In this document: positions 1 through 6,765 of the stretch, in pieces
How positions within the stretch are numbered: the first letter of the stretch is position 1
Layout: every line of letters begins with the position of its first letter
From: Alterirhizorhabdus sp964247265
GTDB taxonomy: Bacteria; Pseudomonadota; Alphaproteobacteria; Sphingomonadales; Sphingomonadaceae
Assembly (NCBI GenBank): GCA_964247265.1
Contig: CAXTTS010000031.1
Coordinates: 1 to 21,346, forward strand
Length of the DNA stretch: 21,346 nucleotides
Direction of reading: 5' to 3'
Made by a program: the position numbers and the translations under genes
The notes under the pieces: generated by a model
Databases searched by the model: none
Told to the model about the DNA's origin: nothing
Seen by the model: only the letters and a program-made list of their open reading frames with translations

Positions 1-81
1 GAACGCGACGCGTTCTGGGCGCGGAGGGCGGCGGAGTTGGTGTTGATGACGGTCACTGGTCTGGTATCCTTCCGGGACTAG
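1..81 (+). CDS. possible C-terminal fragment of an unrecognised protein (5' end outside window)
   Basis: Frame 1 is open from the first base to a TAG at 79-81 and reads 26 residues ending in TVTGLVSFRD. The residue mix (a helix-like Arg/Ala-rich stretch, then a hydrophobic stretch) is compatible with a real C-terminus. An imperfect hairpin follows directly at 84-102, as expected after a gene. The fragment is too short to assign a family, and chance openness in GC-rich DNA cannot be excluded. Confidence 0.35.
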   Translation, partial: ERDAFWARRAAELVLMTVTGLVSFRD

Positions 82-83
82 TT

Positions 84-102
84 GCAGCGGTCCGTCCGCA
101 GC
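84..102 (+). terminator. weak hairpin after the first stop codon
   Basis: GCAGCGG (84-90) and CCGCAGC (96-102) pair except for one central A-A mismatch, around a 5-base loop. It starts two bases after the TAG of the fragment at 1-81. No T-run follows, so intrinsic termination is uncertain. Confidence 0.2.
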
Positions 103-325
103 AGTCTCGATCCCGGTAACGGCGCCAGTCGCGCTTGCTTTAGCGTTGCATTGCGAAGGGGATGCCGACCGCCCGGAAGGTTATGAAAGTTACGGTACGT
201 GACGGGGCGAGGCGCCTTCCCCACGAACCTCGCGGGCGATTGGTGGAGGCGGGGCGGCGACAGGGCATGGCAACAGGATAGCCGACACCGTTGCGGGTAG
301 GACAGCGGCGATCCCGCTGCCGCGA
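103..325. other. intergenic stretch with no supported gene
   Basis: Open frames here on both strands are short, rich in Arg, Pro and Ser, and look like GC-driven chance openness. No RNA gene, strong promoter or long repeat was recognised. Confidence 0.4.
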
Positions 326-481
326 TCAGTGGAAGGTCGGCTTGTGCTCGCCGAGTTCGCGCAGGCATTCGTCGACAAAGCCGGCGATCAGATCGGCGGG
401 AAGCTCCGCCATCGCGCCGGCCAGCCAGCGGCGAACGACGGCGGCGTCCTGATCCTGATCCTGTTCCATGTCGTGCGCCAT
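326..481 (-). CDS. small acidic hypothetical protein (51 aa)
   Basis: The family is not recognised. From the ATG at 481 the product begins MAHDMEQDQDQDAAVV and continues into an amphipathic helix-like part (RRWLAGAMAELPADLIAGFV, then DECLREL). It ends in HKPTF-His. The composition looks like a real soluble protein: acidic N-terminus, Leu/Ala heptad-like spacing and no Arg/Pro-rich nonsense. The frame stays open upstream to about 622, but that part is Pro/Arg/Ser-rich, so the internal ATG was chosen. There is no strong Shine-Dalgarno. It is divergent from the EF-hand gene across about 200 bp. There is no signal peptide or membrane segment, so it is probably cytoplasmic. Confidence 0.5.
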   Translation of the reverse strand: MAHDMEQDQDQDAAVVRRWLAGAMAELPADLIAGFVDECLRELGEHKPTFH

Positions 482-644
482 AGCAGGATCAGGGTTATCG
501 AAGCCCGAAATCCGGAGCGTTACGACTAAAGTCTGCCGCGCGGGCGAGCATGGCCGGGTGCTGAACGAAGGCCGCCGGGACGGGCGTGGACCGCAGCCGA
601 CCCCGGCATTGCCCGGCGGCATCGGATCGGGCTAAAGCAAGCGG

Positions 645-658
645 GCCCGCATGCGGGC
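645..658. repeat. perfect 14-bp palindrome upstream of the EF-hand gene
   Basis: GCCCGCATGCGGGC is a perfect inverted repeat, overlapped on its left by a second palindrome GCGGGCCCGC (641-650). It lies 30 bp before the GTG start of the EF-hand gene. It could be an operator or a 5'-UTR hairpin. The function is unknown, and short GC palindromes arise easily at this base composition. Confidence 0.35.
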
Positions 659-687
659 GGTGACGGTGGCGATCGGAAAGAGGTTTT

Positions 688-1389
688 GTGGCAGCAGCTT
701 GGCGGCATGCGCTTATCGGCTGCGCTGTGATCCTGCCGATCGCGGCGGCGGCGCAGGCGCAGGCGCCGGCCCCGCCCGCCCCCCCCGCCGGCGAGATCAC
801 GGTGACGGGCCGGACGGCGGCCAGCCTCGTGCCGCTGATCGGCGGGCCGGATTTCATCAGCCCGATGGGCGAACCCTTCCACTCGCCGGACAAGCTCTCC
901 GGCGCGGAGCATTGGTTTGAGCAAGCGGATCTCGATCGCAGCGGCGGCATCACGCTGGAGGAGTTCCAGCAGGAGGCGGCGCGTTTTTTCAAGACGCTCG
1001 ACACCGATCATGACGGCGTGATCGGGCCGACCGAGATCGAGCGGTACGAGCGGGATATCGTGCCCGAGATCCACGTCATCAGCACCTATGGCGATCCGTC
1101 CAAGGTGAAGGTCGATTCGGACGGCAAGGTGACGGATGCGCCCTATCCCGATCGGCTGGGCGCGGGCCGCTACGGCTATCTCGCCATCCCCGAGCCGATC
1201 ACCTATGCCGACACCAATCTCGATCGCGGCGTGACGACCCAGGAGTTCGCGATCGCCGGGGAGAAGCGGTTCAAGCTGCTCGACCGCAACGGCGACGGCG
1301 CGATCGTGCGCGACGAACTGCCCCGGCTGATCCCGCCATCCCGCAACGACGGCGCCGCGCCGCCCGACCGGCATCATCGCCGGCGCTAG
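688..1389 (+). CDS. exported EF-hand calcium-binding protein with four EF-hands
   Basis: This 233-residue protein begins with a GTG start preceded by an AAAGAGG ribosome-binding site about 5 bases upstream. Residues 1-24 form a signal peptide with likely cleavage after AQA, giving a periplasmic or surface protein. Four EF-hand loops are readable: DLDRSGGITLEE (81-92), DTDHDGVIGPTE (105-116), DTNLDRGVTTQE (175-186) and DRNGDGAIVRDE (199-210). All keep the acidic residues at loop positions 1 and 12 and Gly at position 6, apart from Arg in place of Gly-flanking residues in loop 3. The pairs are separated by a 60-residue linker. A Pro/Ala-rich segment after the signal peptide leads into GEITVTGR (35-42), which resembles the N-terminal segment of sphingomonad TonB-dependent receptors. 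The role is probably calcium binding or sensing; the partner is unknown. The gene converges on fghA. Confidence 0.88.
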   Translation: MAAAWRHALIGCAVILPIAAAAQAQAPAPPAPPAGEITVTGRTAASLVPLIGGPDFISPMGEPFHSPDKLSGAEHWFEQADLDRSGGITLEEFQQEAARFFKTLDTDHDGVIGPTEIERYERDIVPEIHVISTYGDPSKVKVDSDGKVTDAPYPDRLGAGRYGYLAIPEPITYADTNLDRGVTTQEFAIAGEKRFKLLDRNGDGAIVRDELPRLIPPSRNDGAAPPDRHHRRR

Positions 1390-1409
1390 GCCTGTCGCCT
1401 TCGCCTAGC
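1385..1409. terminator. shared hairpin between convergent EF-hand and fghA genes
   Basis: GCTAGGC (1385-1391) is perfectly inverted as GCCTAGC (1403-1409) around an 11-base loop. The TAG stop of the EF-hand gene lies in the left arm and the TAG stop of fghA (complement of 1405-1407) in the right arm. A bidirectional terminator is plausible by position, but there is no U-tract on either side. Confidence 0.35.
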
Positions 1410-2241
1410 CCAGCCGCGCGGCGTGCCAGCGCAGATGATCGGCCATGAAGGTGGAGATGAAGTAATAGCTGTGATCGTAGCCGGGCTGCATTCGCAGCGT
1501 CAGCGGGATACCCGCCTCGGCGCAGGCGTCGCGCAGCAGATCGGGCTTGAGCTGTTCGGCGAGGAAGGTGTCGGCCTCGCCCTGGTCGACGAGGATGTCG
1601 GCCATCCGTGCGCCGTCCTTGATCAGCGCCACGGCATCATGCCTGCGCCACGCCGCCCGATCCTGCCCGAGATAGCCGGCCAGCGCCTTCTGCCCCCACG
1701 GCACCTGCATCGGCGCAACGATCGGCGAGAAGGCGGAGACGGCCTTGTAGCGCCCGGGCAGACCCAGCGCGATCGTCAGCGCACCGTGGCCGCCCATCGA
1801 ATGGCCCATGATCGACTGACGATCCATGTCCGCCGGCAGATGCGACGCGATCAGCGCCGGCAGTTCCTCCGTGACGTAGGACCACATGCGGTAATTGGCC
1901 GCAAAAGGCGCCTCCGTCGCATCGACGTAGAAGCCGGCGCCGAGGCCGAAATCATAGGCGCCGGCCGGATCGTTCGCCACGCCTTGGCCGCGCGGCGAGG
2001 TATCGGGCGCGATCAGGATCAGGCCGAGTTCGGCGCAGGCGCGGCGATACTCGCCCTTTTCCGTCACGTTGGCGTGGGTGCAGGTGAGGCCGGAGAGATA
2101 CCAGACGACCGGCAACCGCGCGCCCGCTTCATGCGGCGGGACATAGGCCGAGAAGGTCATTTCGGTGCCGGTGGCGGCGGAGGCATGTTTCAACACGCAC
2201 TGGTTGCCGCCGAACGCGCGATTGCCGGAAAGCTGCTCCAT
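1405..2241 (-). CDS. fghA: S-formylglutathione hydrolase
   Basis: This 278-residue cytosolic serine hydrolase of the esterase D family hydrolyses S-formylglutathione to formate and glutathione, the second step of glutathione-dependent formaldehyde detoxification. The nucleophile motif GHSMGGHG places Ser at residue 148. DQGEADTFL gives Asp224, and GYDHSYYF gives His257, completing the triad. The family's WYLSGLTCT segment with its conserved Cys is at 48-55, and the length matches the family. The start was set at the ATG at 2241, giving MEQLSGNRAFGG; the frame is open a little further upstream. That ATG overlaps the TGA of the upstream VOC gene by one base (TGATG), indicating translational coupling. 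The dehydrogenase normally encoded beside it survives here only as a relic (2638-2863). Confidence 0.95.
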   Translation of the reverse strand: MEQLSGNRAFGGNQCVLKHASAATGTEMTFSAYVPPHEAGARLPVVWYLSGLTCTHANVTEKGEYRRACAELGLILIAPDTSPRGQGVANDPAGAYDFGLGAGFYVDATEAPFAANYRMWSYVTEELPALIASHLPADMDRQSIMGHSMGGHGALTIALGLPGRYKAVSAFSPIVAPMQVPWGQKALAGYLGQDRAAWRRHDAVALIKDGARMADILVDQGEADTFLAEQLKPDLLRDACAEAGIPLTLRMQPGYDHSYYFISTFMADHLRWHAARLG

Positions 2242-2621
2242 CAGCCCATCCGGTGCAGCGCGCACAATTTGTTGCCCGCCGGATCGCGCAGATACGCCAG
2301 ATAATAGCGTTGACCGGAACCTTCACGCACGCCCGGCGCATCCTCGATGCTGGTGCCGCCGTTAGCGACGCCGGCCGCGTGCCACGCATCGGCCATCTCA
2401 GGCGAGGCGCAGGTGAAGCCGACCGTGCCGCCATTCGCGCAGGTGGCGGGCTCGCCATCGATCGGGCGGGTGAGCAGGAATAGGCCGCCATCGTGCATCC
2501 AGATCGCGCGACCCTGATCGTCGACGAAGCCCGACTTCGCCCCCAATGCGCCGAGCGTGGCATCGTAGAACGCCTTGGAGGCATCGAAATCATTCGCGCC
2601 GAGCATCACATGGCTGAACAT
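2241..2621 (-). CDS. VOC (glyoxalase/dioxygenase-fold) family protein
   Basis: The product is 126 residues. It has two beta-alpha-beta-beta-beta halves: MFSHVMLGANDFDASKAFYD at the start, and YLAYLRDPAGNKLCALHRMG at the end with the DPxGN turn typical of VOC proteins. The start is the ATG at 2621, because AAGGGAA sits 7 bases upstream (2629-2635); an upstream in-frame ATG would add a poorly conserved tail. His4 is at the usual first metal position. The final metal-ligand Glu of glyoxalase I is Cys120 here, so glyoxalase I activity is doubtful. Its place between the dehydrogenase relic and fghA suggests a link to formaldehyde or glutathione metabolism. The substrate is unknown. Confidence 0.88.
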   Translation of the reverse strand: MFSHVMLGANDFDASKAFYDATLGALGAKSGFVDDQGRAIWMHDGGLFLLTRPIDGEPATCANGGTVGFTCASPEMADAWHAAGVANGGTSIEDAPGVREGSGQRYYLAYLRDPAGNKLCALHRMG

Positions 2622-2637
2622 CGTGTCGTTCCCTTCG

Positions 2638-2863
2638 ATAAACCACGACGGAGCGGATGCTCTCGCCGGCATGCATCAGGTCAAAGCTTTTGTTGATCTT
2701 TTTGGACGAGAGGACGTGGGTAATCATCAGGTCGAGCCCGGTCGTCGGGAGAAACGCTCGTCACGCCCGCGTCCACCGCGCACGATGCCGGCGCCCTCAT
2801 GGTCGAGGATGCTGGGAACAGCCCCCAGCCGTCCAGACCGTCGAGCGTAAAGGCATCGCTGAA
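2638..2863 (-). pseudogene. relic of S-(hydroxymethyl)glutathione dehydrogenase (class III alcohol dehydrogenase)
   Basis: No single frame encodes a protein, but pieces of one family can be read in order on the minus strand. SDAFTLDGLDGWGLFP is in one frame. PSILDHEGAGIVR is in a second frame. AGVTSVSPDD is back in the first frame. Then NKSFDLMHAGESIRSVVVY, preceded by LDLMITHVL, is in the third frame. These match the N-terminal zinc-domain region and the extreme C-terminus of glutathione-dependent formaldehyde dehydrogenase (FrmA/AdhC, about 370 aa). Small indels explain the first two frame changes. The last marks an internal deletion that I estimate at about 240 codons. The frame then runs past the expected stop through CGA, where TGA may once have stood. 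The gene would have headed the VOC-fghA operon. Confidence 0.82.
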
Positions 2864-2887
2864 ATCTCCGCACGGCGAACTCAGGCG

Positions 2888-3880
2888 CTACAGCCTGACG
2901 ATCACCTTGCCGATATTTCCGCCGGTGAAAAGCTTCGTGTAGGCCGGCAGTACGTTCTCCAGCCCGGCCGTCTCGTCGAACGGCATGTGCAGCACGCCAT
3001 CGTCCAGCCAGCCGCGCAGTCGCGCGGTCAGCTCCGGCCCGCGATCCATGAAGTCGGGCGAGAAGAAGCCGGTGACCTGGAGGCGGCGCGCGAGGATCTG
3101 GTCGAAGCGCACCGGGCCGGGCTGCTGCTCGGCATAGCCGGCGACGAGACCGCACAGGGCGATGCGGCCGTAATGCGCCATGTTGGGCAGCACGGCATCG
3201 AGCAGCGGGCCGCCGACATTGTCGAAATAGACGTCCACTCCATCCGGCGCGGCGGCGGCGAGCGCGCCGGCCACATCATCGCCGCGATGATCGATCGCCG
3301 CATCCAGCCCCAGTTCCTCGGTGAGCCAGGCGCATTTGCGTGGCCCTCCCGCAATGCCGATCACCCGCGCGCCGAGGATGCGGGCGATCTGCGCGGCGAT
3401 GATGCCGGTGGCGCCGGCGGCGGCGGAGACCAGCACCGTTTCGCCCGGCCGGGTGCGGCCGACCTCGGCGATGCCGACCAGCGCGGTCCAGCCGTTCATG
3501 CCGAGCACGCCGAGATGCTGGCGCGGATCGGCGACGCTCTCCTCCAGCTTCGCCAGCCCGGACAGTTCCGGCCGGACGAGCGACCGTTCCGCCCACTGGC
3601 CGAACGCGCGCACAGAGTCGCCGGGGACGAAGCCTGCCGCGCGCGATTCCACCACGCGACCCAGCGCCAGCCCCGGCACCAGGCTGCCGAGCGGGATCGG
3701 CGGCTGGTAGCTGTCGGTGCGCGGCGTCATCCACATGCGCGTGCCGGCGTCGAGCGAGAGGAGTTCGTTGGCGATCACCACCTCGCCGTCGCCGGCGGTG
3801 GGCTGCGGCACATCGACCAGATGGATGGCGGCGGCGAAATCATTGCCATCCGGGTAGGCGTCCAGTTGCCAGGCTCTCAT
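2888..3880 (-). CDS. NADP-dependent zinc-free MDR oxidoreductase (prostaglandin/alkenal reductase-like)
   Basis: This 330-residue medium-chain reductase resembles leukotriene B4 12-hydroxydehydrogenase, alkenal reductase and bacterial CurA. Those enzymes reduce the double bond of alpha,beta-unsaturated ketones or aldehydes with NADPH. A GroES-like domain occupies about 1-120 and the Rossmann domain about 125-300. The coenzyme motif AAAGATG is at 153-159. GGPRKCAWLTEELGLDAAID follows, where the family binds the NADP 2'-phosphate, and YFDNVGG is also typical. No zinc-ligand Cys/His set is present. Two ATGs are nearly adjacent. The second (3880) was chosen because GGAGG (3890-3894) lies 9 bases upstream of it but directly abuts the first (3889). 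The protein is cytosolic and divergent from the GH92 gene. The substrate is not deducible. Confidence 0.9.
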   Translation of the reverse strand: MRAWQLDAYPDGNDFAAAIHLVDVPQPTAGDGEVVIANELLSLDAGTRMWMTPRTDSYQPPIPLGSLVPGLALGRVVESRAAGFVPGDSVRAFGQWAERSLVRPELSGLAKLEESVADPRQHLGVLGMNGWTALVGIAEVGRTRPGETVLVSAAAGATGIIAAQIARILGARVIGIAGGPRKCAWLTEELGLDAAIDHRGDDVAGALAAAAPDGVDVYFDNVGGPLLDAVLPNMAHYGRIALCGLVAGYAEQQPGPVRFDQILARRLQVTGFFSPDFMDRGPELTARLRGWLDDGVLHMPFDETAGLENVLPAYTKLFTGGNIGKVIVRL

Positions 3881-3889
3881 CGCTCTCAT

Positions 3890-3894
3890 CCTCC
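3890..3894 (-). promoter_or_regulatory. ribosome binding site that decides the oxidoreductase start
   Basis: On the minus strand GGAGG is 9 bases before the ATG at 3880 and has no spacer before the ATG at 3889, favouring the shorter product. Confidence 0.6.
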
Positions 3895-4011
3895 GCTCGC
3901 GTTGCCGCGCTAGCCGATGCGCGCCGGTGATCGCACTGGACTATAGGGCAGGTCCGCATCGCCCGCGATCGATGCGTTGTGCTTCGCGGCCAACTCGGCC
4001 ACCCTCACGCC

Positions 4012-6321
4012 ATGCAGCTTCGCGCCATACTCGCCGCCTTGCCGGCCCTCGCCCTTTTCGCCGCGCCGGTCGCCGCCGCGCCGATCGACGATGTCGATCC
4101 CTTCATCGGCACCGGCGGCGAGGGCCATACCTACCCCGGCGCGGTGGCGCCGTTCGGGATGGTGCAGCTGAGCCCGGATACCGATACCGGCCACCAAATA
4201 CGCGAGAGTTATCGCTGGGCGGCGGGCTATCGCTATTCCGATCCGACGATCCAGGGATTCTCCCACACCCACTTCTCGGGTGCGGGCCATTCCGATCTCG
4301 GCGATATCCTCGTGATGCCGGTGGCGGGTGATAGCGTGCCGATCGAGCCGGGCGATGCGGCGCAACCGGGATCGGGCTACCGCTCCCGCTTCGACCATGC
4401 GAGCGAAACGGCGCGGCCGGGCTATTATGCCGTGACGCTGACGGATGCCGGGGTACGCGCGGAGATGACGGCGGGCACGCGGATCGGCGTCCACCGCTAT
4501 ACCTTCCCGGCCGGCAAGACGGCGCATCTGGTCGTCGATCTGCGGACCTCGCTCTACGATTACCCGGGCAAGATCCTGTGGTCGTCGGTGCGGCTGCTGC
4601 CGGACGGCACGATCACCGGCGCGCGGCAGACGCGCGGCTGGGCGCCGGACCGGATGCTGTTCTTCGCGATGCGCTTTTCCGCGCCGCTTGCCGGTCACGG
4701 CTTCGTCAACAGCGAGGCGAACGTGCCGTATAAGGGCTTTCAGGGGCCGGGCCGGGGCAGCGACGCGGTGGTCGAACTCGGCGGCCGGGCGCTGGTGGCG
4801 CGGCTGGATTTCGGCGTGCTGGATCGGCCGCTGGAGGTGAAGGTGGCGATCTCCTCGGTCGATCAGGCCGGCGCCGTCGCCAATCTGGCGAGCGAGCCGG
4901 ACGATTTCGCCACGGTGCGCGCCGCCACCACCGCCGCGTGGGAAAAGGCGCTCGGCGCGGTGCGGATCGAAGCGCCGGATGCGATGCGGCGCAGCGTGAC
5001 CACCGCGCTCTACCATACGCTGCTCGCCCCGTCGGTGGCGGGCGATGCCGATGGCCGCTACCGGGGGCCGGACAATGCGGTCCACCGCGCGGAGGGCTTC
5101 ACCTTCCGCTCCACCTTTTCATTGTGGGATACGTTCCGTGCGGAGCATCCGCTGCTCACTTTGGTGCAGCCCGAGAAGACGAACAGCGACATCGTCCGCT
5201 CGCTGATCGCCAGCCAGCAGGCGAGCCCCGATGGCATCCTGCCGGTGTGGCAATATCAGGGGCGCGAGACGTGGACGATGATCGGCTACCATGCCGTGCC
5301 GGTGATCGCCGACGCCTATCTGAAGGGCATCGCCGGCTTCGATGCGGAAGCGGCGCTGAAGGCGATGGTCGCCAGCGCCACCTACGCGCCTTATGGCGGA
5401 CTGGGCGAGTATATGACGCGCGGCTACGTGCCGATCGACCGGGAGCCGGAGGCGGCCTCCAAGACCGTGGAATATGCCTTTGACGACTGGACGATCGCGC
5501 GGATGGCGGCGGCGCTGGGCCATGCCGACATCGCCGCGACCTTCACCAGGCGGGCCGCCTACTGGCGCAACGGGTTCGACCGCAAGACGGGCTTCGTCCG
5601 CGCGCGCAACAGCGACGGCAGCTTCCGCGTGCCGTTCGATCCCACCGCGATCAACTATGGATCGGATTATACCGAGGGCAATGCCTGGCAATATAGCTGG
5701 TTCGCACCGCAGGACCAGATCGGCCTTGTCCGGCTGATGGGCGGCGACAAGGCCACCGTCGCCAAGCTGGACGCGATGTTCGACTTCGACAATTCGAAGA
5801 TCGACTATAGCCATGCCGAGGATATCGCCGGCCTGATCGGCCAATATATCCACGGCAACGAGCCGAGCCACCATGTCGCCTATCTCTACGACTATGCCGG
5901 CGCGCCGTGGCGCACGCAGGCGCGGCTGAAGCAGATCGTCGACAGCCAGTATAAGCCGACGCCGGATGGCCTGGCCGGCAATGACGATCTCGGCCAGATG
6001 TCGGCATGGCTGGTGTTCACCGCTTTGGGTTTCTACCCGGTGACGCCCGCCAGTCTGGAATATGCCATCGGCCGCCCGTTCGTCAGCCGGGGGGCGATCG
6101 ATCTGCCGAACGGCAGGCGCTTCACCGTGCTGGCCGAGGGGCTGGACGACGCGCATCCCTATGTCGGGCAGGTGCTGCTGAACGACGTCCCGCTGCCACG
6201 CAGCTTCATCCGCCATGCCGAGATCATGGCGGGCGGCGAGCTGCGCTTCGTCATGGCGGCCCGGCCCAATTTCACATGGGCGACGGCGGTGAAGGACCGG
6301 CCTTATTCGATGACGCGCTAG
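4012..6321 (+). CDS. exported GH92 family alpha-mannosidase
   Basis: This 769-residue glycoside hydrolase family 92 enzyme belongs to the calcium-dependent, inverting exo-alpha-mannosidases. They remove mannose from N-glycans or mannans. A signal peptide (1-23, ending AAPVAAA) targets it to the periplasm or beyond. The N-terminal GH92 domain starts with VDPFIGTGGEGHTYPGAVAP (28-47) and GFSHTHFSGAG (82-92). The C-terminal (alpha/alpha)6 domain carries LWDTFRAEHPL, EAASKTVEYAFDDW, TEGNAWQYSWF (Glu555), GNEPSHH (Glu617) and GNDDLGQMSAW (656-666). By family knowledge the acid Glu and base Asp should be Glu555 and Asp658 or Asp659; this mapping is from motifs only. The ATG at 4012 was chosen over an upstream GTG because it begins the signal peptide. 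No transporter or other glycosidase gene lies beside it. Confidence 0.94.
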   Translation: MQLRAILAALPALALFAAPVAAAPIDDVDPFIGTGGEGHTYPGAVAPFGMVQLSPDTDTGHQIRESYRWAAGYRYSDPTIQGFSHTHFSGAGHSDLGDILVMPVAGDSVPIEPGDAAQPGSGYRSRFDHASETARPGYYAVTLTDAGVRAEMTAGTRIGVHRYTFPAGKTAHLVVDLRTSLYDYPGKILWSSVRLLPDGTITGARQTRGWAPDRMLFFAMRFSAPLAGHGFVNSEANVPYKGFQGPGRGSDAVVELGGRALVARLDFGVLDRPLEVKVAISSVDQAGAVANLASEPDDFATVRAATTAAWEKALGAVRIEAPDAMRRSVTTALYHTLLAPSVAGDADGRYRGPDNAVHRAEGFTFRSTFSLWDTFRAEHPLLTLVQPEKTNSDIVRSLIASQQASPDGILPVWQYQGRETWTMIGYHAVPVIADAYLKGIAGFDAEAALKAMVASATYAPYGGLGEYMTRGYVPIDREPEAASKTVEYAFDDWTIARMAAALGHADIAATFTRRAAYWRNGFDRKTGFVRARNSDGSFRVPFDPTAINYGSDYTEGNAWQYSWFAPQDQIGLVRLMGGDKATVAKLDAMFDFDNSKIDYSHAEDIAGLIGQYIHGNEPSHHVAYLYDYAGAPWRTQARLKQIVDSQYKPTPDGLAGNDDLGQMSAWLVFTALGFYPVTPASLEYAIGRPFVSRGAIDLPNGRRFTVLAEGLDDAHPYVGQVLLNDVPLPRSFIRHAEIMAGGELRFVMAARPNFTWATAVKDRPYSMTR

Positions 6322-6329
6322 AGCAGCCC

Positions 6330-6368
6330 GTCAGGCGGTGACGTCAGGCGGTGACGTCAGGCTGTGAC
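6330..6368. repeat. three tandem 13-bp repeats at the 3' end of the response regulator gene
   Basis: GTCAGGCGGTGAC occurs at 6330-6342 and 6343-6355, and GTCAGGCTGTGAC at 6356-6368. The last copy contains the final Val-Thr-Ala codons and stop of the minus-strand response regulator, so the others look like slippage copies downstream of the stop. Each unit has GTCA...TGAC ends that could pair weakly. The array fills the space between the convergent GH92 and regulator genes. Confidence 0.8.
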
Positions 6369-6743
6369 TCGGCCCGGCTCGCGCGCCAGCATCCGGCCGA
6401 TCGAATCGAACAGGTCGTTCATCGCCACCGGCTTCAGGATCACGTCGTCGGCGCCATGCTCGATACATTCGGAGCGCAGGTTCAGCGCGGTATCGGCGGT
6501 AACGACGACGACGGGTATGTCCGCCTTTGCATCGCCGCGTGCGCGGATGTTGCGGATCGCGGTCAGCCCGTCCATGCCGGGCATCCGCAGATCCATCAGG
6601 ATGATCGCGAAATCCCCGTCCTCGATCATCTTCAGGCCGGTTTCGGCATCCTCGGCCTCGGCCATCTCGACCTCCGCCACGCTCAGCATGTCGCGCACGA
6701 CACGCCGGTTCATCGCGTCATCCTCAACGAACAGGATCTGCAT
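6357..6743 (-). CDS. stand-alone CheY-like response regulator receiver protein
   Basis: The product is a 128-residue single receiver domain with no output domain. The acidic pocket is Glu7-Asp8-Asp9 in LFVEDDAMNRR. The phospho-acceptor is Asp51 in ILMDLRMPGMDG. The switch Thr is Thr82 in VVVTAD, and the conserved Lys104 is in LKPVAMNDL. All catalytic positions are intact. A GGAG site lies about 7 bases before the ATG. It begins 22 bases after the stop of the upstream histidine kinase gene in the same direction, so it is very likely co-transcribed and a phosphorylation partner. Such single-domain regulators usually act by protein-protein contact or pass phosphate on to a histidine phosphotransferase; none is encoded here. 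Confidence 0.93.
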   Translation of the reverse strand: MQILFVEDDAMNRRVVRDMLSVAEVEMAEAEDAETGLKMIEDGDFAIILMDLRMPGMDGLTAIRNIRARGDAKADIPVVVVTADTALNLRSECIEHGADDVILKPVAMNDLFDSIGRMLAREPGRVTA

Positions 6744-6765
6744 CTCTGGCTCCTCGCTGAGGCGA

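Noticed and set aside
3930..3960. TATAGG-like -10 element for the GH92 gene
   Set aside because: No acceptable -35 sequence at 16-18 bp spacing was found, so the promoter is not reported.
3910..5085. Minus-strand open frame of about 390 codons over the GH92 gene
   Set aside because: It is antisense to well-conserved GH92 motifs, has low-complexity Arg/His composition, and shows no start signals or family features.
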